NCBI RefSeq assembly: GCF_003201935.1
Contig: NZ_QJJL01000003.1
Location: 620,001 to 684,000, forward strand
Reading direction: 5' to 3'
DNA length: 64,000 bases
Origin: Loktanella sp. PT4BL
GTDB taxonomy: Bacteria > Pseudomonadota > Alphaproteobacteria > Rhodobacterales > Rhodobacteraceae
Positions 19,283-27,021 of this stretch are shown here, piece by piece. A model generated the notes under the pieces. That model was not told the DNA's origin and made no database searches. It was given only the letters and a program-made list of their open reading frames with translations. Made by a program: the position numbers and the translations under genes. How positions within the stretch are numbered: the first letter of the stretch is position 1; each line of letters starts with the position of its first letter.

Positions 19283-20413
19283 ATGACCCAGCAATTTGAG
19301 ACACCCGGCCCTGTTGAACGGGATTGGTCCGACGCGATCAGCAAGATCGAAGATATCATTGAAGATGCGCGCAACGGCAAGATGTTCATTCTTGTGGACC
19401 ATGAGGACCGCGAAAACGAGGGCGATCTGGTGATCCCCGCGCAGATGGCCACGCCGGATGCAATCAACTTTATGGCCAAGCACGGGCGCGGGCTGATCTG
19501 CCTTACGCTGCCAGGTGCGCGGATTGATGCACTGGGCCTGCCCTTGATGGCGTCACAGAACTCGTCACGCCATGAAACCGCCTTTACCGTCAGCATTGAG
19601 GCCCGTGAGGGTGTCAGCACCGGTATTTCTGCCCACGACCGCGCGCGTACTGTGGCGACGGCGATTGATGCATCAAAGGGCGCTGCCGATATCGCAACAC
19701 CCGGTCACGTCTTTCCGCTCCGTGCCCGCGACGGTGGCGTTCTGGTGCGTGCCGGGCATACCGAGGCCGCCGTGGATATCAGCCGTCTTGCGGGGCTGAA
19801 CCCTTCGGGTGTGATCTGCGAGATCATGAAGGAAGACGGCGAGATGGCGCGCCTGCCTGATCTGATTGCCTTTGCGCAGCTGCATAACCTCAAGATCGGG
19901 ACGATCAGTGATCTGATCGCCTATCGCCGTCGCCACGACAATCTGGTGCGTGTCCGCGAAAGCAGTACCATCCAGTCGGAATTCGGAGGTGAATGGGAAC
20001 TGCGCATCTACACTGACGAAACCCAAGGGGCGGAACATATCGCCCTGATCAAAGGCAATATCTCAACACCCGAGCCTGTGCTTGTGCGGATGCATGCCAT
20101 GGATCCATTGCTGGATATTGTAGGCGCAGGCCCCAAGGGGCGGCGCAACGAATTCGGCGATGCGATGTCACTGATTGCCGAAGAAGGGCGCGGTGTGCTG
20201 GTGCTGCTGCGTGATGTGCATATGAAGCTTGAGACAGGTGAAGAGGTCTCGCCGCAAACGCTGCGCCAGTACGGGCTTGGTGCGCAAATCCTCAGCTCGC
20301 TGGGCTTGCATGAGATTGAATTGCTGACCAATTCGCCAAAACCCAAGGTGGTGGGGCTGGACGCCTACGGATTGGAAATTGTCGGTACACGTAAAATCTC
20401 GGAGATCGGATAA
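19283..20413 (+). CDS. ribB: Hybrid 3,4-dihydroxy-2-butanone-4-phosphate synthase with degenerate GTP cyclohydrolase II domain (RibBX type)
   Basis: The N-terminal domain (about residues 20-215) is an intact RibB, which makes the four-carbon unit for lumazine from ribulose 5-phosphate. It shows DHEDRENEGDLV, SRHETAFTVSI and LVRAGHTEAAVD. The C-terminal half is RibA-like in position and length, but it lacks the zinc cysteines of the expected GSLRCDCG loop (here AGPKGRRNEFGDA) and the RQEGRG motif (here RDVHMK). It should therefore not be a functional GTP cyclohydrolase II. This matches the RibBX hybrids known from Proteobacteria. The ATG at 19283 gives 376 residues. ribH follows with a 1-base overlap. 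Confidence 0.93.
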   Translation: MTQQFETPGPVERDWSDAISKIEDIIEDARNGKMFILVDHEDRENEGDLVIPAQMATPDAINFMAKHGRGLICLTLPGARIDALGLPLMASQNSSRHETAFTVSIEAREGVSTGISAHDRARTVATAIDASKGAADIATPGHVFPLRARDGGVLVRAGHTEAAVDISRLAGLNPSGVICEIMKEDGEMARLPDLIAFAQLHNLKIGTISDLIAYRRRHDNLVRVRESSTIQSEFGGEWELRIYTDETQGAEHIALIKGNISTPEPVLVRMHAMDPLLDIVGAGPKGRRNEFGDAMSLIAEEGRGVLVLLRDVHMKLETGEEVSPQTLRQYGLGAQILSSLGLHEIELLTNSPKPKVVGLDAYGLEIVGTRKISEIG

Positions 20414-20952
20414 TGGCCGGACCATCGCACTACATCATGCCCCTGCCGGAATTCGATAAGCCGGTGAAAATCCTGATCGTAGCGTCGCCTTATTACAAGG
20501 ACATCTCGGACAACCAGATTGCCGGCGCCAAGGCCGAGATCGAAAAGGCGGGCGCGACATGGGATCTTGTCGAGGTGCCCGGTGCACTGGAAATCCCGAC
20601 GGCCATCGGCATCGCCGAGCGGATGAGTAATTTTGACGGCTACGTTGCCCTTGGCTGTGTCATCCGTGGCGAGACAACGCATTATGATACCGTCTGCAAT
20701 GACAGCAGCCGCGCGATCCAGCTTTTGGGCTTGCAGGGTTTGTGCATCGGCAACGGTATCCTGACCGTGGAAAACTATGCACAGGCTGCCGTCCGCGCCG
20801 ATCCGGCAGAAATGAACAAAGGCGGCGGGGCGGCCGCTGCGGCCTTGCACCTGATTGCGCTGGCCCGTAAGTGGGGCAAGGCCGACAAGGGCGTGGGGTT
20901 CACCCGCGACATCCTGATGGCCGGCGATACGGATAGCAAGACCAGCACATGA
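20413..20952 (+). CDS. ribH: 6,7-dimethyl-8-ribityllumazine synthase
   Basis: Lumazine synthase condenses the RibB and RibD products. The 179-residue protein carries the family landmarks: VPGALEIPTAI near residue 58, then the GCVIRGETTHYDTVCNDSSRAI block with the catalytic His, and GNGILTVENYAQA. The C-terminal GGGAAAAALHLI helix is also present. The start overlaps the ribBX stop by 1 base, and the stop overlaps nusB by 4 bases. Confidence 0.97.
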   Translation: MAGPSHYIMPLPEFDKPVKILIVASPYYKDISDNQIAGAKAEIEKAGATWDLVEVPGALEIPTAIGIAERMSNFDGYVALGCVIRGETTHYDTVCNDSSRAIQLLGLQGLCIGNGILTVENYAQAAVRADPAEMNKGGGAAAAALHLIALARKWGKADKGVGFTRDILMAGDTDSKTST

Positions 20953-21428
20953 CCCTCTCGAACAACCAGCTCCGCAAAATGAAATCCGCCGCACGGTTTT
21001 ATGCTGTACAGGCACTGTTCCAGATGGAGGCCAGTGGCCAGACCGTCGATCAGGTCACGCGCGAGTTCGAGGATCATCGCCTTGGCGCTGTCTATGAGGA
21101 CGGCGAGATGGCCGAGGGCCACGTGGATACATTCCGCGGGTTGATGGAAAAGGCCGTTGATGATCAGGCCGCGATCGACCAGATGACCGACCGTGCGCTG
21201 GTGGCGAAATGGCCGATTGCGCGCATTGATCCCACATGGCGCGCGCTCTTCCGCGCGGCTGGTGCAGAAATGATGCTGAAACAGACGCCGCCCAAAGTCG
21301 TGATCAGCGAATTTGTCGGCGTGGCCGAGGCGTTTTCCGCCGATGGCAAAGAGCCCAAGTTCGTCAACGCTGTCCTTGATCACATGGCCCGCGAAGCCCA
21401 GCCGGAGGCATTCGGGAAATCATCGTGA
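20949..21428 (+). CDS. nusB: Transcription antitermination factor NusB
   Basis: NusB binds boxA RNA with NusE (S10) to keep RNA polymerase processive on rRNA operons. The 159-residue all-helical protein has the conserved N-terminal segment KSAARFYAVQALFQMEASG. The C-terminal block PPKVVISEFVGVAEAFSADGKEPKFVNAVLDHMA is typical of the family. Its 4-base overlap with ribH and its place at the end of the rib operon are standard for this class. Confidence 0.97.
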   Translation: MTLSNNQLRKMKSAARFYAVQALFQMEASGQTVDQVTREFEDHRLGAVYEDGEMAEGHVDTFRGLMEKAVDDQAAIDQMTDRALVAKWPIARIDPTWRALFRAAGAEMMLKQTPPKVVISEFVGVAEAFSADGKEPKFVNAVLDHMAREAQPEAFGKSS

Positions 21429-21477
21429 TTTGCCATTGCCGAAGTTAGGTATATTCTAAAGCGCAGGAGGATCGCAC

Positions 21478-21786
21478 ATGCGCCCTGAGAATGAACCTGA
21501 TCTTATGCGTCTTTATCTGCGCCATTGTGCCATCGGCTTTGCGCTGTCGGCGGTCTTTGTCGCACTGATCCTCTGGAACGATGTGGCCGGACTTGGCAGC
21601 CTGATTGCCGGCTCTGATGTAGGCTATCTGGCGGTATTTCTGCTGTGGTTCTTTCACGGCACGGTGTTTGGCAGCGTCCAGTTTGCAATCGTGGTCATGT
21701 CACAGGCAGATGACGACGATGATGATGACCATCGCGGCCCGCTTATTCCGATCCGCGTTGAAGCGCGCGCATCGCGCGGCAGATAG
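21478..21786 (+). CDS. Small membrane protein of unknown function
   Basis: This 102-residue protein has two hydrophobic segments, about residues 17-35 (AIGFALSAVFVALILW) and 47-75 (GYLAVFLLWFFHGTVFGSVQFAIVVM). A run of seven aspartates follows, and then an Arg-rich tail. The ATG is preceded by CAGGAGGATCGCAC, a strong ribosome site. No family name was recognised. It lies 49 bases after nusB, possibly in the same transcript. Confidence 0.8.
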   Translation: MRPENEPDLMRLYLRHCAIGFALSAVFVALILWNDVAGLGSLIAGSDVGYLAVFLLWFFHGTVFGSVQFAIVVMSQADDDDDDDHRGPLIPIRVEARASRGR

Positions 21787-22014
21787 TCAGGCTTTGGGGA
21801 AGTGACGGGAACCACGGCAACCGTAGAGGTAACTAATCCCGAGGACCTGTATGTACAGGTGGGCGCCAGGTAATCAGACCAGGGTCAGAACAGAGCCAGC
21901 TCCCTCGGATTTGCTTAAGGCCACTGGATTTGTACCTATGGTATACGAGAGGCGCAGAACCCGTCGCCCAACAGGTAGGGGTGTGTGTGACGAAGGGCAA
22001 GCCCCTCGAACAGC
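21787..22014. other. Intergenic region with hairpins, possible structured RNA
   Basis: No coding frame is supported here. A perfect hairpin is formed by ACCTGT (21845-21850) and ACAGGT (21855-21860). AGGGG near 21976 can pair with CCCCT near 22003, on either strand close to the 3' end of the 48-residue gene. The sequence does not match tmRNA, SRP RNA or RNase P RNA landmarks. It may be the 3' UTR of the small minus-strand gene or an uncharacterised RNA. Confidence 0.3.
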
Positions 22015-22161
22015 TTATTCTTCGATGTCACCGCGGATGAGCCAGCCTTTTGCGCCAACCATTTCGGCAGGGGCGTAGCCGAGCAACAAACGCTCTGCGA
22101 TACCGACAAAGACAAGAGCCATAGAGACTTCGAAAAAAGTAATGTTGGCAAACAGTGACAT
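22015..22161 (-). CDS. 48-residue single-span membrane protein
   Basis: A short frame starts at an ATG at 22161 with AGGAG nine bases upstream, an unusually good ribosome site. It runs 48 codons to TAA. The product begins MSLFANITFFEVSMALVFVG, with a hydrophobic stretch across about residues 9-28. The tail GAKGWLIRGDIEE is charged. The strong ribosome site, natural hydrophobicity profile and lack of internal rare features argue that it is real. No family or function was recognised. It faces away from mmcB, sharing a 320-base divergent region with it. Confidence 0.65.
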   Translation of the reverse strand: MSLFANITFFEVSMALVFVGIAERLLLGYAPAEMVGAKGWLIRGDIEE

Positions 22162-22454
22162 TCGTTACGCTCCTCTTGGTTGCCTTAAGTTTTACGTAGG
22201 AAAGCGGCCGAAAACGTGACGTGGACAAGGCTTTTGCCCCTGTGATTGCGCCCAATGTGTCCCGTTTCAGTCATAAATGTGGCGCGTTTCAATTTGCATT
22301 AGAGGCTAAATATTGCGTAAATAGTTGATATTTAATAATTAAAATTATCCACCTTGATCAATCCCACCCATGATTCGAGATTGTTTCGCTTTGCGCTTTT
22401 GCCGATTTACTGCACTGAGTCGCGTTGAGGAGACGCGGTTTGGCCTTGCGTTAT

Positions 22455-22469
22455 GTTCACCTATTGTTC
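22455..22469 (+). promoter_or_regulatory. LexA (SOS) operator upstream of mmcB
   Basis: GTTC (22455-22458), seven bases, then GTTC (22466-22469) is an exact match to the alphaproteobacterial LexA operator GTTC-N7-GTTC. It ends 12 bases before the mmcB start, where bound repressor would block transcription. The surrounding 22162-22481 region is otherwise non-coding and includes an AT-rich patch around 22300-22360. Confidence 0.85.
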
Positions 22470-22481
22470 ATGGTATTGGCT

Positions 22482-22940
22482 ATGTCCGACCTGTCCTACA
22501 GCCCGAGCCTGATGCCCGGCCAGCTTTTGGCGCGGGGGGTCAGCCGCGCCTTGCGGGGTCATGATTTTGTGAGTGTCGAAGAGTTGGTGCCGACATCCGG
22601 CCTGCGCGTTGATGTGATGGCACTGGGGCCGAAGGGCGAGATCTGGATTGTCGAATGCAAATCCAGCCGCGCCGATTTTCAGTCAGACAGCAAATGGCGC
22701 GGATATCTGGAATGGTCTGACCGTTTTTTCTGGGCGGTCGATAGCGATTTTCCAACCGAGTTATTGCCGGAAGAGACGGGCCTGATTCTTGCTGATGCCT
22801 ATGACGCCGAGATCATCCGGATGGGGCCTGAAACCAGACTGGCCGCTGCACGCCGTAAAGTGATGATGCAGAAATTTGCGCGCCATGCCGCGGTGCGTGC
22901 GCAGGCCGCGCGCGATCCAGGGTTTATTACCGCTTTTTGA
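22482..22940 (+). CDS. mmcB: MmcB family DNA repair protein
   Basis: This 152-residue protein belongs to the MmcB (formerly DUF1052) family, linked in Caulobacter to mitomycin C resistance as part of the SOS response. It has a PD-(D/E)xK nuclease-like core: RVDVMALGPKGEIWIVECKSS carries the Asp and Glu-x-Lys metal-site residues, followed by DFQSDSKWRGYLEWSDRFFWAV. The frame is open back to 22425, but translation from there would run through the LexA operator, so MSDLSYSPSL at 22482 is chosen. It overlaps the convergent DUF6324 gene by 14 bases. Confidence 0.94.
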   Translation: MSDLSYSPSLMPGQLLARGVSRALRGHDFVSVEELVPTSGLRVDVMALGPKGEIWIVECKSSRADFQSDSKWRGYLEWSDRFFWAVDSDFPTELLPEETGLILADAYDAEIIRMGPETRLAAARRKVMMQKFARHAAVRAQAARDPGFITAF

Positions 22941-23118
22941 CGGCGCGGGCTGCCATTGCCGCGGCCTTGATCTCTTCGGCGATCTCGTCAGCTTCTTCAG
23001 GGTCAAAATCCATCGGAATTTCGATACCATCGGCTTCGATGAATATCCGCACCATGCCCAGATCGGTTGGTCCGATCTGCATGTTCGCTTCGATGTCGCG
23101 CTCGTTGTTGATACCCAT
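22927..23118 (-). CDS. DUF6324 family protein
   Basis: This 63-residue acidic protein has the sequence landmarks MGINNERDIEANMQIGPTD and RIFIEADGIEIPMDFDPEEA, ending in a Lys/Arg tail. It matches the small DUF6324 family found in Rhodobacterales and related orders; its function is unknown. The 3' end overlaps mmcB on the opposite strand by 14 bases, so the two transcripts converge. Confidence 0.8.
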   Translation of the reverse strand: MGINNERDIEANMQIGPTDLGMVRIFIEADGIEIPMDFDPEEADEIAEEIKAAAMAARAVKKR

Positions 23119-23198
23119 GATGGTCCCTTTGACTTGCTGGCTCTTGTCCTACCGTGCGCCAGGCTTGATTGGCAAGAGGATGCAGGTGATCATGCAGC

Positions 23199-23678
23199 AT
23201 GGAGTTCACACTACGTCCTTTTGATGCCGGTGATGCCGATTGGTTGGTGGCGGAACATGCAGCGCATTATACGCTGGTCGAGGGGTTTGACGACAGTTTT
23301 GGCCCCTTGGTGCGCGACATCGTTCAATCATATCTGTCTGATCATGATCCCGGTTGCGAGGCAGGCTGGATTGCCCAAAGCGGCAACAAACGGCTGGGCA
23401 GTATCTTTTGCGTACGTAACGACGCAACGACTGCCAAGCTCCGTCTGTTTTATGTGGTTGCAGATGCGCGGGGCAGTGGGGTTGCGCAGGCTTTACTGGA
23501 TGCATGTCTAGGCTTTGCACGCAATGCCGGCTACGCAGGGCTTACGCTTTGGACCCATGAAAGCCATGCCGCGGCTGGCCGCATTTACAAACGCAACGGT
23601 TTGACGCGGACGCGGGCGGAACCTGTCCATTCCTTTGGCGTCGATCTTGTGGAAGAGACTTGGCAGATTGCGTTTTAG
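23199..23678 (+). CDS. GNAT family N-acetyltransferase
   Basis: This 159-residue protein is an acetyl-CoA-dependent acetyltransferase of the GNAT fold. It opens with FTLRPFDAGDADWLVAEHAAHY. The acetyl-CoA motif A is LRLFYVVADARGSGVAQALLDACLGFARNAGY at about residues 87-118, with the pyrophosphate-binding loop RGSGVA. Motif B, LWTHESHAAAGRIYKRNG, follows. The form resembles the GNAT domains often fused to MarR regulators, but here it stands alone. The substrate is unknown. Confidence 0.9.
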   Translation: MEFTLRPFDAGDADWLVAEHAAHYTLVEGFDDSFGPLVRDIVQSYLSDHDPGCEAGWIAQSGNKRLGSIFCVRNDATTAKLRLFYVVADARGSGVAQALLDACLGFARNAGYAGLTLWTHESHAAAGRIYKRNGLTRTRAEPVHSFGVDLVEETWQIAF

Positions 23679-23721
23679 GGGACTTGCAATCGTGATCCCA
23701 TCCCGCTAGATCACCCCTGTT

Positions 23722-23798
23722 GCCGCCTTAGCTCAGTTGGTTAGAGCACTGGTTTGTGGAACCAGGGGTCCCCCGTTCAAGCCGGGGAGGCGGTACCA
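23722..23798 (+). tRNA. tRNA-His (GTG anticodon)
   Basis: The acceptor arms GCCGCCT (23722-23728) and AGGCGGT (23788-23794) pair, with a G-T at the first position. The D-arm has AGCTCAGTTGGTTAGAGC. The anticodon stem CTGGT/ACCAG holds a 7-base loop with anticodon GTG at 23756-23758. The T-arm contains GTTCAAG, and CCA is encoded at 23796-23798. The discriminator is A73 and no G-1 is needed to complete the acceptor stem. That is the unusual form of tRNA-His known from many alphaproteobacteria. Confidence 0.95.
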
Positions 23799-23826
23799 TC
23801 CCTCCCATGCAGTGCCGGAGACGATC

Positions 23827-24858
23827 ATGGGTGAGACGCTCATTACATTTGAAATCGGGCCAAACCCGCCGCCACGCCTTGATAAGGCGCTGGGGCGTGA
23901 CGTGCCGGAAGAGGCTGCACTCAGCCGGTCGCGGTTGGCCAAGTTGATTGCTGACGGGGCTGTGACCGTGGACGGCGCTGTCATCACTGATCCACGTTTC
24001 CGGATTGCGGAAGGCGCTGTCGTGGCTGTCAGTGTCGCTGTTGCCGAGGAAAGCCACATTGGCGCGGAAGACATCGCGCTGGATGTTGTTTTTGAAGATG
24101 AAGACCTGATTGTCGTCAATAAACCCAGCGGTATGGTTGTGCATCCGGCACCAGGCACCCCGGGCGGGACCTTGGTCAATGCCCTGATCCATCACTGCGG
24201 TGATACGCTTTCGGGTGTGGGGGGCATGAAGCGTCCAGGTATCGTGCACCGGATCGACAAAGAAACCACGGGGTTGCTGGTGGCGGCGAAATCGGATCGC
24301 GCGCATCATCATCTGGCTGACCAGTTTGCGGCCCATACGGTGGAGCGCCGCTATCTGGCGGTTTGCTATGGCCTGCCGGACCAGAATGACCCGCGTTTGC
24401 GCGGGATCAAGGGGACGTCGTTTGAGCCGGGCAATATTCTGAAGATCCAGACGTTTCTGGGCCGTCACCGGACAGACAGGCAGCGGCAGGCGGTGTCCTT
24501 TACCAGCGGGCGCCATGCCGTGACGCGGTCGCGCATTGTTGAGCCGTTGGGCACGCCGCCTTGCGCGGCCTTGATCGAATGCTGGCTGGAAACGGGGCGC
24601 ACCCATCAGATCAGGGTGCATATGGCCCATTGCGGGCACGCGTTGATCGGTGATCCGGTCTATGGCGGGCGGCGCAAACTGTCGCCCAAAGCAATTGGTG
24701 AGGCGGGTGTTGCGGCTGTAGCCGCGTTTCCGCGTCAGGCGCTGCATGCGGCGACTTTGGGGTTTGAACACCCTGTTTCAGGCGAATTTCTGCAGTTTGA
24801 GGCGGAAATCCCCCAAGATATGCGCAATCTTTTGCGCGCTCTTGGCGCTGAGGGCTGA
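23827..24858 (+). CDS. RluA-family pseudouridine synthase (RluD-like)
   Basis: This 343-residue enzyme isomerises uridines in structured RNA; RluD-type members act on helix 69 of 23S rRNA. An S4 RNA-binding domain lies near residues 17-70 (RLDKAL, SRSRLAKLIADGAVTVDG). The catalytic motif HRIDKETTG has its Asp at residue 144, and GRTHQIRVH follows near residue 257. The reading frame extends back into the tRNA gene, so the ATG at 23827 is taken as start. Whether it is RluD or a paralogue cannot be settled from sequence alone. Confidence 0.93.
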   Translation: MGETLITFEIGPNPPPRLDKALGRDVPEEAALSRSRLAKLIADGAVTVDGAVITDPRFRIAEGAVVAVSVAVAEESHIGAEDIALDVVFEDEDLIVVNKPSGMVVHPAPGTPGGTLVNALIHHCGDTLSGVGGMKRPGIVHRIDKETTGLLVAAKSDRAHHHLADQFAAHTVERRYLAVCYGLPDQNDPRLRGIKGTSFEPGNILKIQTFLGRHRTDRQRQAVSFTSGRHAVTRSRIVEPLGTPPCAALIECWLETGRTHQIRVHMAHCGHALIGDPVYGGRRKLSPKAIGEAGVAAVAAFPRQALHAATLGFEHPVSGEFLQFEAEIPQDMRNLLRALGAEG

Positions 24859-24868
24859 AATAAACGAT

Positions 24869-24898
24869 CCCATGTGCGTGAATGCACGGAAACATGGG
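24869..24898 (+). terminator. Hairpin after the pseudouridine synthase gene
   Basis: CCCATGT (24869-24875) pairs with ACATGGG (24892-24898), and inner bases GTG/CAC can extend the stem. It lies 10 bases past the stop codon. There is no clear T-tract, so it may be a weak terminator or a 3'-end stabiliser. Confidence 0.45.
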
Positions 24899-24955
24899 TC
24901 GCAAAACTGAACTGATTAGTTCATATTCTTTTTAATGGAATCGGATATGACCGCT

Positions 24956-24984
24956 CTTGAAACCAAATGTTAGCGTTCCCATAT
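24956..24984 (+). promoter_or_regulatory. Heat-shock-type (sigma-32) promoter of rpoH
   Basis: CTTGAAA (24956-24962), a 15-base spacer, then CCCATAT (24978-24984) closely fits the sigma-32 consensus CTTGAAA-N11-16-CCCCATNT. It lies 36 bases before the rpoH GTG. This suggests positive autoregulation of rpoH, as described for other alphaproteobacteria. A palindrome, GAACT(GATT)AGTTC, lies about 45 bases upstream. Confidence 0.75.
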
Positions 24985-25020
24985 CCATGTTAAGCCTTTA
25001 TACATAGGAGGGCAGATACA

Positions 25021-25917
25021 GTGAGTAACTACAAGAATCTACCAGCGCCGACGCCGGAAGGTGGCCTGAACCGTTACATGCAGGAAATCCGCAAGTTTCC
25101 GATGCTGGAGCCTGAAGAAGAATATATGCTTGCCAAGCGGTGGGTTGACCATGAAGATACGGAAGCTGCGCATAAGATGGTGACATCGCACCTGCGTCTG
25201 GCAGCCAAAATCGCCATGGGCTATCGCGGCTATGGTCTGCCGCAGGCCGAGGTGATTTCAGAGGCGAATGTCGGCCTGATGCAGGCGGTGAAGCGCTTTG
25301 ATCCTGAAAAGGGCTTCCGTCTGGCAACCTATGCCATGTGGTGGATCCGTGCCTCGATCCAGGAATATATCCTGCGGTCATGGTCTTTGGTGAAGCTGGG
25401 CACGACATCAGCGCAGAAGAAGCTCTTTTTCAACCTGCGCAAGGCGAAGAACCGCATTGGTGCGCTTGAAGACGGTGATCTGCGCCCTGAAAACGTCCAG
25501 CGGATTGCGACCGATCTTGGTGTGACCGAGGACGAAGTGATTTCCATGAACCGCCGTCTGTCCGGTGGGGATGCATCGCTGAACGCCACGGTCAGTGCCG
25601 ATGGTGAAGGTGCCGCGCAATGGCAGGACTGGCTTGAGGACGAGAGCGCGAATACAGCGGCCGAGTATGAAGCGCATGACGAACTTGATGCGCGCCGCGA
25701 ACTCTTGGCCGATGCCATGTCTGTTCTAAACGAGCGTGAGAAAGACATTCTGATGCAGCGTCGTCTGTCCGAGGAGACTGTCACGCTTGAAGATCTGAGC
25801 AGCCAGTATGACGTCAGCCGCGAGCGTATCCGCCAGATCGAGGTGCGTGCATTTGAAAAGCTGCAGGCAAAGATGCAGGAGCTGGCGCGCCAGAAGGGCA
25901 TGTTGGCTGACGCGTAA
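25021..25917 (+). CDS. rpoH: RNA polymerase heat-shock sigma factor RpoH
   Basis: RpoH directs transcription of chaperone and protease genes. The 298-residue protein starts at GTG with TAGGAGGG just upstream. Region 2 includes AHKMVTSHLRLAAKIAMGYRGYGLP and ATYAMWWIRASIQEYILRSWSLVKLGTTSAQKKLFFNLR. The last part of this block contains the RpoH box that distinguishes sigma-32 from other group 3 sigmas. Region 4 ends with [19 protein letters not shown]. Two rpoH paralogues are common in Rhodobacterales; which one this is was not determined. Confidence 0.97.
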   Translation: MSNYKNLPAPTPEGGLNRYMQEIRKFPMLEPEEEYMLAKRWVDHEDTEAAHKMVTSHLRLAAKIAMGYRGYGLPQAEVISEANVGLMQAVKRFDPEKGFRLATYAMWWIRASIQEYILRSWSLVKLGTTSAQKKLFFNLRKAKNRIGALEDGDLRPENVQRIATDLGVTEDEVISMNRRLSGGDASLNATVSADGEGAAQWQDWLEDESANTAAEYEAHDELDARRELLADAMSVLNEREKDILMQRRLSEETVTLEDLSSQYDVSRERIRQIEVRAFEKLQAKMQELARQKGMLADA

Positions 25918-25941
25918 GGCCGTATCGCTCTCGCAATAATC

Positions 25942-25973
25942 ATCCCCGTCAGCGCTGCTGGCGGGGATTTTTC
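25942..25973 (+). terminator. Intrinsic terminator after rpoH
   Basis: ATCCCCGTCAGC (25942-25953) pairs with GCTGGCGGGGAT (25957-25968) with one mismatch, followed by TTTTT. It lies 25 bases past the rpoH stop and before the next gene at 26038. Confidence 0.88.
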
Positions 25974-26037
25974 GTTTCTGCGCGTATTTCCTTTTGGTCC
26001 TTGGTGGCGCTAACATCGCGCCAAAGGGGAAACGAAC

Positions 26038-27012
26038 ATGAAACCATTGCGCTGGGGCATTCTGGGTGCCGCGAACTTTGCTGAAAAACACATGGGGCCT
26101 GCGATACACGCGGCCAAAGGCGCCGAACTGGCAGCCCTTGCCACATCCAGCCCTGAAAAAGCCGCCGGTTTTCAGGCCTTTGCGCCGGGCATTCAGATCC
26201 ATGACAGCTATGATGCGCTTTTGGCTGATCCGGCGATTGATGCGGTCTATATTCCGCTGCCAAATCACATGCATGTGGAATGGTCGCTCAAGGCGATGGC
26301 GGCGGGCAAGCATGTGTTATGCGAAAAGCCCATGACGCTCGCAGAAGCGGAGTTTGATCAGTTGATTGCCGCGCGGGATGCGGCGGGTGTCCTGGCCGCC
26401 GAGGCCTATATGATCGTGCATCATCCGCAATTCATCCGCGCGCGCGAACTGGTGCAAGGCGGCGCAATTGGCACCTTGATGCATGTGGATGCGGCGTTCA
26501 GTTTCTTTAATGATGACGCGGGCAATATCCGCAATCAGCCTGCCGCGGGTGGTGGCGGTTTGCGTGATATCGGGGTCTATACCTTCGGGTCCGCGCGTTT
26601 TGTGTCCGGAGAAGAGCCACTTGCGGTGCCCTATGCCAAGCTGCGGTTCGACAATGATGTCGATATCTTTGCGCAGGTCGCGGCGGATTTTCCAAGCTTC
26701 AGCTATGCAGCCATGGTGTCGATCCGCATGTTCCCGCGTCAGGAAATCACCTTTCACGGCGACAAGGGTGTGCTCAAATTGACCTGTCCTTACAATGCCA
26801 ATGTCTTTGATGCGGCTGTTCTGACGATGACAACCGATGGCCAGACCGTCACGACCGAGCGTTGGCCGGGGGTGAACCAATATGTCCTGCAGGTGGAAAA
26901 TTTCTGTCAATCGGTGCAGACTGGTGCCGCCTATCCATGCCCGCTTGAGTTTTCGCGCGGAACGCAGAAGATGATTGATATGGTTTTTGCGGCTGGTGGA
27001 CGGCCCGCTTAG
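26038..27012 (+). CDS. Gfo/Idh/MocA family oxidoreductase
   Basis: This 324-residue NAD(P)-dependent sugar or polyol oxidoreductase has an N-terminal Rossmann fold opening with WGILGAANFA at residues 5-14. The family motif CEKPM follows near residue 98, with the catalytic Lys. The C-terminal substrate-binding sheet includes GGGGLRDIGVYTFGSARF. The substrate is not predictable. The gene has its own start after the rpoH terminator, with AAAGGGGAAACGAAC upstream, and is followed 9 bases later by the DUF4389 gene, probably in one transcript. Confidence 0.93.
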   Translation: MKPLRWGILGAANFAEKHMGPAIHAAKGAELAALATSSPEKAAGFQAFAPGIQIHDSYDALLADPAIDAVYIPLPNHMHVEWSLKAMAAGKHVLCEKPMTLAEAEFDQLIAARDAAGVLAAEAYMIVHHPQFIRARELVQGGAIGTLMHVDAAFSFFNDDAGNIRNQPAAGGGGLRDIGVYTFGSARFVSGEEPLAVPYAKLRFDNDVDIFAQVAADFPSFSYAAMVSIRMFPRQEITFHGDKGVLKLTCPYNANVFDAAVLTMTTDGQTVTTERWPGVNQYVLQVENFCQSVQTGAAYPCPLEFSRGTQKMIDMVFAAGGRPA

Positions 27013-27021
27013 GAGATGACG

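Noticed and set aside
21787-22014. tmRNA, SRP RNA or RNase P RNA
   Set aside because: No tag-peptide frame, no GGAAGGAAGC-type SRP loop and no RNase P core motifs are present.
24915-24935. LexA operator upstream of rpoH
   Set aside because: GAACTGATTAGTTC is an inverted, not direct, pair with a 6-base gap, so it does not fit the GTTC-N7-GTTC operator of this group.
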